Positions 34,965-43,035 of a stretch of 53,745 nt of DNA are shown piece by piece. The notes beneath the pieces are model-generated. The model saw only the letters and a list, made by a program, of their open reading frames with translations. It did not search any database and was not told where the DNA came from. Position numbers and translations under genes: made by a program. The DNA comes from JBCBSS01 sp039819065 (GTDB lineage Bacteria; Bacteroidota; Bacteroidia; Cytophagales; Cyclobacteriaceae): NCBI GenBank assembly GCA_039819065.1, contig JBCBSS010000038.1:1-53745 (forward strand). The letters are read 5' to 3'. Numbering within the stretch: position 1 is the first letter of the stretch; every line of letters starts with the position of its first letter.

Positions 34965-35002
34965 GGAATGATCGTTCTAATAAATAAAAGAACGATTATT
35001 CC
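34965..35002. promoter_or_regulatory. Operator-like inverted repeat upstream of the azoreductase gene
   Basis: GGAATGATCGTTCT, then 10 bp (AATAAATAAA), then AGAACGATTATTCC: 14-bp arms with one mismatch, ending 14 bp before the ATG. The position over the promoter/leader fits a repressor site of the HxlR, MarR or TetR type; no such regulator gene is adjacent. Confidence 0.6.
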
Positions 35003-35016
35003 AAAACTGAAGAGAA

Positions 35017-35607
35017 ATGAAACGTATTCTTAAAATCAACGCCAGTGCCAGAAAAACAGGATCTACCAGCCGAGAACTAGTAGATAAAATTATTAACCAA
35101 CTTGTACAGTCTGCTGATGACTATGAGGTGATAAACCGCGATCTCTTAGATGGCGTGCCTCTACTCACCGAAGAGGTGATTGGCTCATTCTTTACACCGG
35201 AAAGTAATAGAACTGCAGCCCAAAAAGAGGCCTTGACCACATCAGATAGTTTAGCTGAAGAATTGAAATTAGCCGATGTCATTGTTTTAGGCACCCCCAT
35301 TTACAATTTCAGCGTACCCGGATCACTTAAGGCATATTTCGATTTAATCGCCCGAGCTGGTGTAACTTTTCAATACACTGGAAATGGACCTGTAGGATTA
35401 TTGAAAAATAAGAAGGCTATCGTTGCCATCACTTCCGGAGGTACTGCTATTGGGAGTGATATGGATTTTGCATCAGATTACATCAAACTGTTTCTTGGCT
35501 TCATTGGTATTACGGACGTTACGTTTGTCAACGCCGATCAATTGATGTTTAACGGTACCGAAAAACTTGAGGAAGTCAATCAATCGATTTCAGCAATAGC
35601 CGTTTGA
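35017..35607 (+). CDS. azoR: FMN-dependent NADH-azoreductase-like flavodoxin-fold protein
   Basis: A 196-residue cytosolic flavoprotein. The N-terminal INASARKTGSTSRE is the flavin phosphate loop, GTPIYNFSVPGSLKAYFD the FMN-binding segment, and ITSGGTA the third loop, all as in AzoR. These enzymes reduce quinones and azo compounds with NADH and serve in electrophile stress. The strong inverted repeat directly upstream suggests control by a quinone- or thiol-sensing repressor. Confidence 0.85.
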   Translation: MKRILKINASARKTGSTSRELVDKIINQLVQSADDYEVINRDLLDGVPLLTEEVIGSFFTPESNRTAAQKEALTTSDSLAEELKLADVIVLGTPIYNFSVPGSLKAYFDLIARAGVTFQYTGNGPVGLLKNKKAIVAITSGGTAIGSDMDFASDYIKLFLGFIGITDVTFVNADQLMFNGTEKLEEVNQSISAIAV

Positions 35608-35611
35608 AAAT

Positions 35612-35737
35612 AAAAGGACCGTCTTCTAAAGTCAGTCATTTCGGAAAGATCTTTCTACATCTAAAGTACTGGTTATTAAAGAGATAGATTTCTCTCAGTC
35701 GGCTGACTGACCGAAATGACCGTTTAGGACGGCTTTT
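35612..35737. repeat. Dispersed palindromic repeat element, copy 2
   Basis: It begins AAAAGGACCGTCTTCTAAAG and ends with the near complement TTTAGGACGGCTTTT. The inner arms are GTCATTTCGGAAAGATCTTT and (other strand) GTCATTTCGGTCAGTCAGCC. The right arm carries an extra near-palindrome, TCAGTCGGCTGACTGA, and both copies keep AGAGATAGATTTCTC. It starts five bases after the azoreductase stop and is the second copy of the element at 300-436, which shows that the family is mobile or spreading in this genome. Confidence 0.75.
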
Positions 35738-35897
35738 GAGACAATTCTGATATTAAACCCCAGATATACCTCTATATTGCTGAAAGTAGTCATTACTTTC
35801 AGCAATTAACTTCCTAAACATAAAGCCACAAATCCTCATTAAGGCTAAGCCACACTGGCCTAAATCCAAACGTATTTGTAACTTTAACCTAGAGTTA

Positions 35898-35928
35898 TTG
35901 AATTCAATAGTCTGAGCTGTTATTTTTG
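35898..35928 (+). promoter_or_regulatory. Promoter of the MoxR-vWA-propeller operon
   Basis: TTG (35898-35900), 20 bp, TATTTTTG (35921-35928): an exact match to TTG-N20-TAnnTTTG. Because the element covers 35921-35928, a protein start at the TTG of 35926 is not possible, so the first gene must begin downstream. Confidence 0.7.
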
Positions 35929-35937
35929 AAAGACCTC

Positions 35938-35951
35938 TCGACTTCGGTCGA
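35938..35951 (+). promoter_or_regulatory. UUCG tetraloop hairpin in the operon leader
   Basis: TCGAC-TTCG-GTCGA is a perfect 5-bp stem closed by a TTCG tetraloop, just after the expected transcription start. It would cap the 5' end of the operon mRNA with a very stable hairpin. Confidence 0.55.
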
Positions 35952-35997
35952 AATCGCGGCTTTAATCTCATTTCCAGTTTCAATTTCTGTTTCGACC

Positions 35998-36693
35998 TTG
36001 GATATTCAGAATAAGAGGCTGAACGAGTACGTTAAATTTGTATTAAATCAGAATGGTCGGATGTCATCGGCGAGCACAAATACGTATTTTCTAGATGCCA
36101 TATATCATTTGAGAACGAATGAGGAAGTAAAGTTATTTGACAAAATGCTTCATGTCAGTACTCAGGAGTCATCGCTTGTCGGTGATTTTCTCATGTCTGA
36201 ATATGACAATGAACGACTAGATTATCCTCATGACGCACCTGAATTTGATATTGAGGCAGCGATTTGGGGGGCTAAGTTGTTGTATCAAACTTGCCAGCTG
36301 ATCCTTAACCGCGAAAACAAAGTAGAAGACTTAAGAGGCTTTTTCCCGGCATTTGATCATAAGATCAATGACTCATCTGTATTATCGGCGGACTTATGCT
36401 TACGTTTTTTACCCCAGGTATTGATCAAGGCAAAATTGATAGACCCTGAAGATGAGTTGATCGCTATTTTAGAAGAGCACCTAACAGTGTGGCATTATTC
36501 GGGAATCGGGTATGATCTAAGCTTTGTCGACTTGGATTGGGCCATCATCATGAATAGTCCTTGTCTAAAACAACTTTATGCCAATAGGGTCATCGAAAAT
36601 AAATCTCTCCCGTTGGCCAATATGGACGTATTGAACGATACAGTCAAAGGGAGCTTGGGAGATTACGCGTCACTGTTTTGGAAAGAACTATAA
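35998..36693 (+). CDS. First protein of the MoxR-vWA-propeller (bpX) system
   Basis: About 231 residues, helical and soluble, with no catalytic motifs. Recognisable blocks are RLNEYVKFVLNQNGRMSS, ATNEEVKLFDKML-like helices, PHDAPEFDIEAAIWGAKLLYQTCQLILNRE and HYSGIGYDLSFVDLDWAIIMNSPCLKQLYA. Its place directly before the MoxR gene fits the small alpha-helical bpX0/bpX-type adaptor described for MoxR-vWA-beta-propeller ternary systems; the exact subfamily is my inference. The frame is open from 35926, but that codon lies inside the promoter. The TTG at 35998 is chosen, and an ATG at 36061 is the alternative. Confidence 0.7.
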   Translation: MDIQNKRLNEYVKFVLNQNGRMSSASTNTYFLDAIYHLRTNEEVKLFDKMLHVSTQESSLVGDFLMSEYDNERLDYPHDAPEFDIEAAIWGAKLLYQTCQLILNRENKVEDLRGFFPAFDHKINDSSVLSADLCLRFLPQVLIKAKLIDPEDELIAILEEHLTVWHYSGIGYDLSFVDLDWAIIMNSPCLKQLYANRVIENKSLPLANMDVLNDTVKGSLGDYASLFWKEL

Positions 36694-36728
36694 TCGGTTT
36701 CTGGTTGCCCATTACCTGAACTTATTTT

Positions 36729-37859
36729 ATGGAAAATGTAGACAAATTAGACCATGTCCTTTCTTATGTGAAGGATTCATTTGTTGGTAAAGATGAGATT
36801 ATTGACTTATTGGGCATTAGCCTAGTCGCACAGGAGAACCTGTTTCTTTTAGGCCCTCCTGGCACTGCAAAAAGTGCTATTGTGCGTCAATTATCAAATT
36901 GCGTCAAGGATGGAAAGAACTTCGAATACCTCCTTACGCGGTTTACCGAGCCTAATGAGATTTTCGGTCCCTTTGACATTCGCAAGCTCAAAGAAGGTGA
37001 CCTGGTAACCAATACCGAAGGTATGATGCCTGAGGCGTCTCTGGTGTTCCTTGATGAGATATTCAACGCTAATAGTGCCATTCTCAACAGCTTGCTGATG
37101 GCACTCAATGAGAAGATTTTCAGAAGAGGTAAAGAGACCAAGAAGTTACCGGCATTGATGTTCGTAGGAGCTAGTAACGTACTACCAGAAGATGAAGCAC
37201 TCAATGCATTATTGGATAGATTTTTAGTGCGGGTACAATGCGACTATGTAGATCCCGATCTGTTGAATGCAGTGCTCTTATCTGGTTGGAGGCTCGGTAA
37301 TGAGCAGCCCCAAGAGATTCCGACGGTCACATCTGATGAAATCAAATCGATGCAAAAGGAAAGTAGACAAGTCGACCTTTCCCCGATTCGCAAGCAATAT
37401 GTTGATATCGTTCACAACCTGAGAAGTACAGGCATCAAGGTTTCCGATAGAAGAGCAGTGAAATTGCAAAATCTGATCGCAGCGAGCGCTTATTTATGCA
37501 AAAGAAAGGAAGCTGTATTGTCTGATTTATGGGTATTGAAATACATCTGGGATACAGAGGATCAAATAGAAATTCTGACTGGTATTGTAAACAATATCAT
37601 AGAACATGAGGATGCGTCCTTGGCACATCCACAAGCATTGCGTGGAAGAGTCCCAAATGCTGAGGAGATTTTTAATGAGGTGAATCAATTGACCAATAAA
37701 TGGGAGAATGGTGATTTGAATTTTGAAGAGCAGAATGTGATTAAAGACAAATTACGCTATATCCAATCGCGAAGTGAGTGGATCAAAAATGGTGAGCAGA
37801 AACAACACGTAAAGGAGAGTATAGATGCCCTATGGAAAAAGATCCTGCAAACGATTTAA
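36729..37859 (+). CDS. MoxR-family AAA+ ATPase
   Basis: A 376-residue ATPase. Walker A GPPGTAKS (42-49), Walker B LVFLDE (105-110), sensor 1 N150, arginine finger R164 (LLDRFLVRV) and sensor 2 SDRR (239-242) are all intact. It has the RavA-like helical lid and a C-terminal helical tail (about 290-376). MoxR ATPases form hexamers that work as chaperones together with vWA proteins. It is the motor of the operon: the next gene overlaps its end by 28 bp and the vWA-propeller gene follows. Confidence 0.93.
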   Translation: MENVDKLDHVLSYVKDSFVGKDEIIDLLGISLVAQENLFLLGPPGTAKSAIVRQLSNCVKDGKNFEYLLTRFTEPNEIFGPFDIRKLKEGDLVTNTEGMMPEASLVFLDEIFNANSAILNSLLMALNEKIFRRGKETKKLPALMFVGASNVLPEDEALNALLDRFLVRVQCDYVDPDLLNAVLLSGWRLGNEQPQEIPTVTSDEIKSMQKESRQVDLSPIRKQYVDIVHNLRSTGIKVSDRRAVKLQNLIAASAYLCKRKEAVLSDLWVLKYIWDTEDQIEILTGIVNNIIEHEDASLAHPQALRGRVPNAEEIFNEVNQLTNKWENGDLNFEEQNVIKDKLRYIQSRSEWIKNGEQKQHVKESIDALWKKILQTI

Positions 37860-38569
37860 CCTACCTGATCAAAATACATGTAGATCAGTTAGATCATCTG
37901 GGCCAAGTGCGTCATTGGACGAACCTTCGCATCGCGAAAGATGCTAAGCATTATTGGGTGTCAGGTTTTACCGAAGAGCAAATTGAGGATGTAGCATTGA
38001 AAAGCATCCCGTTCATTGAAGTATTCTACACCAGGGAAAATGGCTTATTTCCTTACGGTTCAAAACTGCCTATTGCCAAAGCTCCATCATTCTTATGGTC
38101 ACCTATAGTCAAAGGGCTTCCGATCAGTAAACACGATTGGAACCATAACTACTTTGACGTGGACGGTAAGATTGACATTAAAGTCGTTCAAAGCGATAAT
38201 GAGCAGGAAGCCGTGGCGATGAAAGTCTCCATGCATATTTTGAAAGCCTACCTCGATACTGCGCCAGCCATTAGGTTGCAGCACTTGAGTTGGGTGATAC
38301 TGGATAGCAAGCATGCTTTGGTTTATGGCGCTCCTCTCCTACCCATTGCTGGTGAGGCTTACTGGGAAAGGGCGAGTTTCTTGTTACCCACTGGGTATGA
38401 TTTAGAACTTCATATTTTGGCGGAAACTGTATCTAAAGCGGTAAATCAAGAGGTTGAAAACTGGATATTTTGGCAAAAAGATGAAAATTATAGTTTGATC
38501 AATAAAGACTTATTCAAGCCGTTGAGTTTAAGTTCTTTTCGATTGAGTAATCATTTGATCAAAACATAA
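37832..38569 (+). CDS. bpX-type accessory protein of the MoxR-vWA-propeller system
   Basis: A 245-residue soluble alpha/beta protein. It starts with ATG inside the MoxR gene (28-bp overlap), which implies translational coupling. I see no enzyme motif. Blocks such as LIKIHVDQLDHLGQVRHWTNLRIAKDAKHYWVSGF, LPIAKAPSFLWSPIVKGLPIS and HILKAYLDTAPAIRLQHLSWVILDSKHALVYGAPLLPI suggest an adaptor, and the position between MoxR and vWA-propeller genes fits the bpX2/bpX-type component. The family label rests on context and memory of the class. Confidence 0.7.
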   Translation: MEKDPANDLTYLIKIHVDQLDHLGQVRHWTNLRIAKDAKHYWVSGFTEEQIEDVALKSIPFIEVFYTRENGLFPYGSKLPIAKAPSFLWSPIVKGLPISKHDWNHNYFDVDGKIDIKVVQSDNEQEAVAMKVSMHILKAYLDTAPAIRLQHLSWVILDSKHALVYGAPLLPIAGEAYWERASFLLPTGYDLELHILAETVSKAVNQEVENWIFWQKDENYSLINKDLFKPLSLSSFRLSNHLIKT

Positions 38570-38580
38570 ATCTTTAAGCG

Positions 38581-40926
38581 TTGAGCAGCGAATTCGAGAA
38601 ATATTTTCAATCACAAACGGACTACTTCTGGCAATGGGAAGAGTATGGAGAAGTACTGGCCATACCCAATGGTAGCACTATAGCGTATCGAGACTTTGTA
38701 CTGCAGACCCTAGAAAACTTAGCTAACGATGGTATTCCCCTTTTCGGTTCGCTGCTTCTAGTGATCATTGCCACCAATCAGTCCATGGAAGATATGATTG
38801 CTTCGGTGGATGATATTCTCGAAAAAAGAATCGATAAGTACACCAAAGGGCATTCTGAGCCTTTCCATAGTGCACTAACACTCCTGCGCAAAATCGCTGA
38901 GCTACCAGCGATGTATAAAACCGGTGATAGGCGGATTCAATTGTTTCAGGCAGTATTTGAGGGGGCACATAATAAGCTCTCGAAAAGGAAAGCAGAGAGA
39001 ATTATAAATGAATTTTCCAAGTTCGATAACCCGCAGTCATTGATGGCAAAGCAATCATTCAATTATATGTATTGCTATAATGACTTTAGGGTCTTAGACC
39101 TTCAGAATAATAAATTCCCTACGAAAGAAGCTATTATAGAAAAGATAGCGCTAATTCCTGAGCTTGACACTTCAGTAGCATTAGAAGAGGATGAGGAGAT
39201 TCGAGAAGGGGAAGCACCTAGTTTTGTAGAAGAATTGGTGGCTAACCCAGCTACTTTTCAAATTGGTTCTTTGATCAAACATATTTGGTCTGGGTTGCGG
39301 GTCCCCCATCATTTGGCCATTCCCAGCCAACAACCCTTAGGGGGCATTGCTGACCTCACCAATAAAGGTGATTTGGATAAGCTATTGGTTTCAGAGTTTG
39401 CTAATGATGACATTATATTCTTATCGCGATTGGCTAATAACGAAGCGCTTTACCTCCACCGGGAAGCACCACCTGCTACCGATGACTTTCAGCGCATCAT
39501 TCTGATCGATGTTTCTATCAAGAATTGGGGAACACCAAAAGTGCTTGCTTATGCGGTATTATTAGCCATCGCACACCACCCTAAAACAGATATTTCTTGC
39601 ATCACTTTCGCGGTTGGTGAAACCTATTACCCTATCCGTTTTGATGATATTGATCAACTGATTGAAAGCCTGCAAGTGTTGGATGGCAGCCTGGAATCTT
39701 CACTTGGGCTGGAGCGTTTTTTAAAAGAATACTCATCTGCCAAAAACACAGAAATATTCTTCATTTCATCAGAAGAAACTATCAAGTTTCCGGCGATGCA
39801 GAAGATTCTGAATGAATATCACGCTTTCTTCAAGTATTGGGTAAATGTGGACGCTGATGGCAATATTGCTTTGTACAAAAATCAATACAAGACCAAAAGA
39901 CTCATTCAGAATATACATTTACCGCTGGAAGAGCTTTGGTCTAAGAAACCCAAATTCAAACCGAAGAAAAAGGAAACAAAACTACCGGCTAAATGCCCCA
40001 TTCTATATCCCAAGTCACATGCCTACAAAAGAATACTGCACATCGGTGGGTTAGAATATATTTTCGTCACCAATGAAAAAAAGATATTCAAACGTGCCAA
40101 TGGCAGCTCTTTGCATGATAGAAAGGGAGTAGAATATGTCACTACTCTGCCTTTTTGGTATTCTAAATATCAAATCGGACACAACGAAGAAGGGCAGCTC
40201 ATTCTATTGGGTTTCAGGCCACAGGACAGAGAGGTGATTACCTTAAACCTCAATACACTGGACAGGCAGCAAGCTCCCTTTCCAGAGTGGGGTTTTTCAC
40301 CACTTGAGGAGTTTTTGTTCTACGAGGGTGCTTTTTACTTCATGAATTATAGCTTGCACTGGATGATAGAATATGAGCCAGAGCTAAAAGTAACGGCTCG
40401 GGGCAAGACACCAGACTACTTAATAGAGGCTTATAGAAAGTATGAAAAGGAGCTCAAAAACAGCCGTTTGGATGGAAATTATCCACTAGGTGGGTTTCTT
40501 AAAAATATTAAAGACGTATACATTAATAGTGTTGGGAATCTCGTATTCAATGGTATACATGAATTGCTACTCAATCAGCATGGGGTATTGAAAATAGAGA
40601 AGACACAATTCCTCAAACGAGAGGTACTTTCGGAGCGCAATGCTTTGCTCGACGAGTTCACCTTTCCTGATGGCTCTAAGATCATCAATGAACGGTCAGG
40701 TATGCTTAAACTGGTAAGCAGTCACCCGGAAGTAGATCAAGTATATTTGCCTACCGTGATAGATGCCTTTTTATGTGCATCTACTGCACAGGTTTTTGCG
40801 GGGAACGATTATTATTTGCCGAACGATACAGATTCTAAACTGAAGATGATGGATATGAGGCCGTTTTACAAAAAATACATTGAACGTTTTATTGAGCACA
40901 TTAGGTTGAATGCAGCTACGAATTAA
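38581..40926 (+). CDS. vWA-beta-propeller protein of the MoxR ternary system
   Basis: A 781-residue soluble protein starting with TTG; no ATG is nearby. Residues 1-300 form a helical N-terminal region. Residues 302-450 are a von Willebrand factor A fold (RIILIDVSIKNWGTPKVLAYAVLLAIA, then ISCITFAVG and EIFFISSEE). The MIDAS is degenerate: D310 and S312 are present, but the second serine is K314 and the later SDG is SSE. A basic linker (KKPKFKPKKKETKLP, about 455-470) leads to a beta-rich region (about 475-781) with repeated blade-like units (LEYIFVTNEKKIFKRANG, LIL-GFRPQDREVITLNL, GAFYFMNYSLHWMIEYE). The end overlaps the next gene by 17 bp. Confidence 0.85.
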   Translation: MSSEFEKYFQSQTDYFWQWEEYGEVLAIPNGSTIAYRDFVLQTLENLANDGIPLFGSLLLVIIATNQSMEDMIASVDDILEKRIDKYTKGHSEPFHSALTLLRKIAELPAMYKTGDRRIQLFQAVFEGAHNKLSKRKAERIINEFSKFDNPQSLMAKQSFNYMYCYNDFRVLDLQNNKFPTKEAIIEKIALIPELDTSVALEEDEEIREGEAPSFVEELVANPATFQIGSLIKHIWSGLRVPHHLAIPSQQPLGGIADLTNKGDLDKLLVSEFANDDIIFLSRLANNEALYLHREAPPATDDFQRIILIDVSIKNWGTPKVLAYAVLLAIAHHPKTDISCITFAVGETYYPIRFDDIDQLIESLQVLDGSLESSLGLERFLKEYSSAKNTEIFFISSEETIKFPAMQKILNEYHAFFKYWVNVDADGNIALYKNQYKTKRLIQNIHLPLEELWSKKPKFKPKKKETKLPAKCPILYPKSHAYKRILHIGGLEYIFVTNEKKIFKRANGSSLHDRKGVEYVTTLPFWYSKYQIGHNEEGQLILLGFRPQDREVITLNLNTLDRQQAPFPEWGFSPLEEFLFYEGAFYFMNYSLHWMIEYEPELKVTARGKTPDYLIEAYRKYEKELKNSRLDGNYPLGGFLKNIKDVYINSVGNLVFNGIHELLLNQHGVLKIEKTQFLKREVLSERNALLDEFTFPDGSKIINERSGMLKLVSSHPEVDQVYLPTVIDAFLCASTAQVFAGNDYYLPNDTDSKLKMMDMRPFYKKYIERFIEHIRLNAATN

Positions 40927-42700
40927 ACCATATGCCAAAAGTATACACCCCATCGGTGGTATTTTGATCAAAGGTACTGAGCCTTACGGTTGGGTAAAGG
41001 ATATTCAGTCCATGGGGCTTACATTATCCGAGATTGATGTTTATGGCATTCCTGGGAAAAAGGCCAATAGCGTTTGGGGCTGCGTGGCAGTATTTAAGGA
41101 CAACCAATGTCCTAAGGACATTGGCAGGAATGCTTATTGTCAGATGGTAGAAAACAGGTTGTTGATACCAGAATATGCTATCACTTATCCAAAGCTTTCT
41201 CCTCTCGAGATCAAAGAGCAATTCGCAGAGCATAGGCACATATTACATCCTGAGTTTGGTTTAGTAGAACTAGCAGAGCCAATTAATTGGAACAAGTTGA
41301 TTAGCCTAAATGAGGCTCAACCTTTACCACACCTATTGGCACCGGCCAGAAGCGTTAAAATGCCCAAACTGATCAAAAGCTTTCAAGTTGAGGAAGTTAC
41401 ACCCGAAGAGGCGCTGAAGCATTTAGAAGAAAACGTATTTCCTCAACAATCGGCCTTAGAGGATAAACCGTTAAGCTTTTTAGAACGCATCAAGTTATTC
41501 TTTCTAAAAGGGCTTTTCCGAAAGCAAAAAGATCCCGATTCATCCGATGATGGCAGCAATGTGAGCAAAACAACCTTCATGCAGAAATTGGATGGTTTGA
41601 GTCAGAAGCTATTTGGTAAGAGCAAGTGGGGAGAGAAACTTCAGCAAGACTTTGAACAGCTTGAGCAAAGAAACCAAAAGCAAATTGACCGATTGATGGA
41701 CTTGTTCAAGAATAATCTTGAGGAGGCATTGAAGTATGCAATTCCGCTTGATTCTACCGGTTCGTCAAGAGGAGGGCAGGAATCGCAACTGGACTTATCG
41801 AAAAGATGGTCAGATTTTTCACTGTTTAATAATCGTGGAAACGCTTCGCAAGAATATAGTGGGAGCGCAGTCTTACCCAACGAATATTATAGTCAGTTGA
41901 ATAGCAAATACAATGAAACAGCCAGACAACTGATTGATGAGGGCGATTATAAAAAGGCTGCTTTCATCTATATGAAATTGCTCAAAGATTATCATAGGGC
42001 CGCCACCACCCTCGAACAAGGGCATTATTACTCGGAGGCTGCTTCTGTATACCTCAAATACGCGCAAAACAAAACTAAAGCCGCTGAGTGCTATGAAAAG
42101 GGGAATATGACCAACCAGGCTATCGATTTATACAAAGATCTGGATAGGCATGAGAAAGTGGGTGATCTTTACCTGGAACTCAACGATGAGAAAGAAGCGC
42201 ATAAATATTTCGGTTTTGTGATCGACGGCTTTAAAAAGAACAAACAGTACGTCAAGGCATCGATGATTTACAAAAACAAAATCCGAGATACCAGTGAAGC
42301 CCAATCGCTTCTATTGGAAGGATGGCGTACTAAGGCAGATGCCTTGAATTGCCTCAACAATTACTTCTCTAACATCGATGATATTGACTTGCTGCACAAC
42401 CAGATTGAAGAAATCTACAGGCATGAAACAGATGATAGCAATAAAGAGGTTTTCCTGAAGGTAATCAGGCATGAGTATAAAAGACGTGATGAGGTCGGTG
42501 ATCTAACCAAACATATTGCTTACGAAATCATCTCGGATAGAATTAAAGTCAATCCATCAATCGCTGATGAACTGAAAAACTTCAATGAGAAGGATAAAGT
42601 GCTTTCAAAAGATGTGCTGCGTTTCAAGCAGAACGCAAGGCGAGGTGTTGGAGGTATTGTGCAAAGCCTAAAAAATAGCAGCCGGACCGGAAAAAACTAA
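40910..42700 (+). CDS. bpX-domain protein with C-terminal alpha-solenoid
   Basis: A 596-residue soluble protein. Residues 1-150 are an alpha/beta domain (LRIKPYAKSIHPIGGILIKG, then IPEYAITYPKLSPLEIKEQFAEHRHILHPEFGLVELAEPINW) that fits the bpX6-type module of the ternary systems. Residues 190-330 are a low-complexity linker with a basic helical stretch. Residues 335-520 are TPR/SNAP-like repeats (NETARQLIDEGDYKKAAFIYMKLLKDYHRAATTLEQGHYYSEAASVYLKYAQ and further units). It starts with ATG inside the previous gene and closes the operon. A client- or partner-binding role is inference. Confidence 0.8.
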   Translation: MQLRIKPYAKSIHPIGGILIKGTEPYGWVKDIQSMGLTLSEIDVYGIPGKKANSVWGCVAVFKDNQCPKDIGRNAYCQMVENRLLIPEYAITYPKLSPLEIKEQFAEHRHILHPEFGLVELAEPINWNKLISLNEAQPLPHLLAPARSVKMPKLIKSFQVEEVTPEEALKHLEENVFPQQSALEDKPLSFLERIKLFFLKGLFRKQKDPDSSDDGSNVSKTTFMQKLDGLSQKLFGKSKWGEKLQQDFEQLEQRNQKQIDRLMDLFKNNLEEALKYAIPLDSTGSSRGGQESQLDLSKRWSDFSLFNNRGNASQEYSGSAVLPNEYYSQLNSKYNETARQLIDEGDYKKAAFIYMKLLKDYHRAATTLEQGHYYSEAASVYLKYAQNKTKAAECYEKGNMTNQAIDLYKDLDRHEKVGDLYLELNDEKEAHKYFGFVIDGFKKNKQYVKASMIYKNKIRDTSEAQSLLLEGWRTKADALNCLNNYFSNIDDIDLLHNQIEEIYRHETDDSNKEVFLKVIRHEYKRRDEVGDLTKHIAYEIISDRIKVNPSIADELKNFNEKDKVLSKDVLRFKQNARRGVGGIVQSLKNSSRTGKN

Positions 42701-43035
42701 ACCGAGTAAATGGGTAACTTTATAACTCAAACCGGCCCGACTACTGGCTTACGAAGGTCTTGTTCTAATAGAATATCTCTTGCTTAGGTTATTTTTTGGT
42801 TCATCTATTCTTTATGTTTTTGTACTCAATTAGTAACCGTAATTCTCAAGGGAATTAGTACCGCGGTCACAAGCGTTTACCCAACTATGATATACAATCA
42901 GTACCTAGTATAGCATGGGTTTTACCCGTCATTTACCGATGGTGTTATGGTTGAAACCGCATGTGTAACAATCAAAGCGTCAAATTGCCCGTATTTTTCT
43001 ACTTTTAGTTGACCTTAATTAACATACCGTCAGCT
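42701..43035. other. Intergenic region after the bpX operon
   Basis: About 335 bp with no reliable frame. TACTTTTAG near 43001-43009 is a weak -7 candidate for the hydrolase gene that follows. I see no terminator with a T run after the bpX operon, no repeat and no RNA gene. Confidence 0.35.

Noticed and set aside
35926..35997. Longer N-terminus of the first bpX operon protein
   Set aside because: The proposed TTG at 35926 lies inside the TATTTTTG promoter element and the added residues are low in quality.
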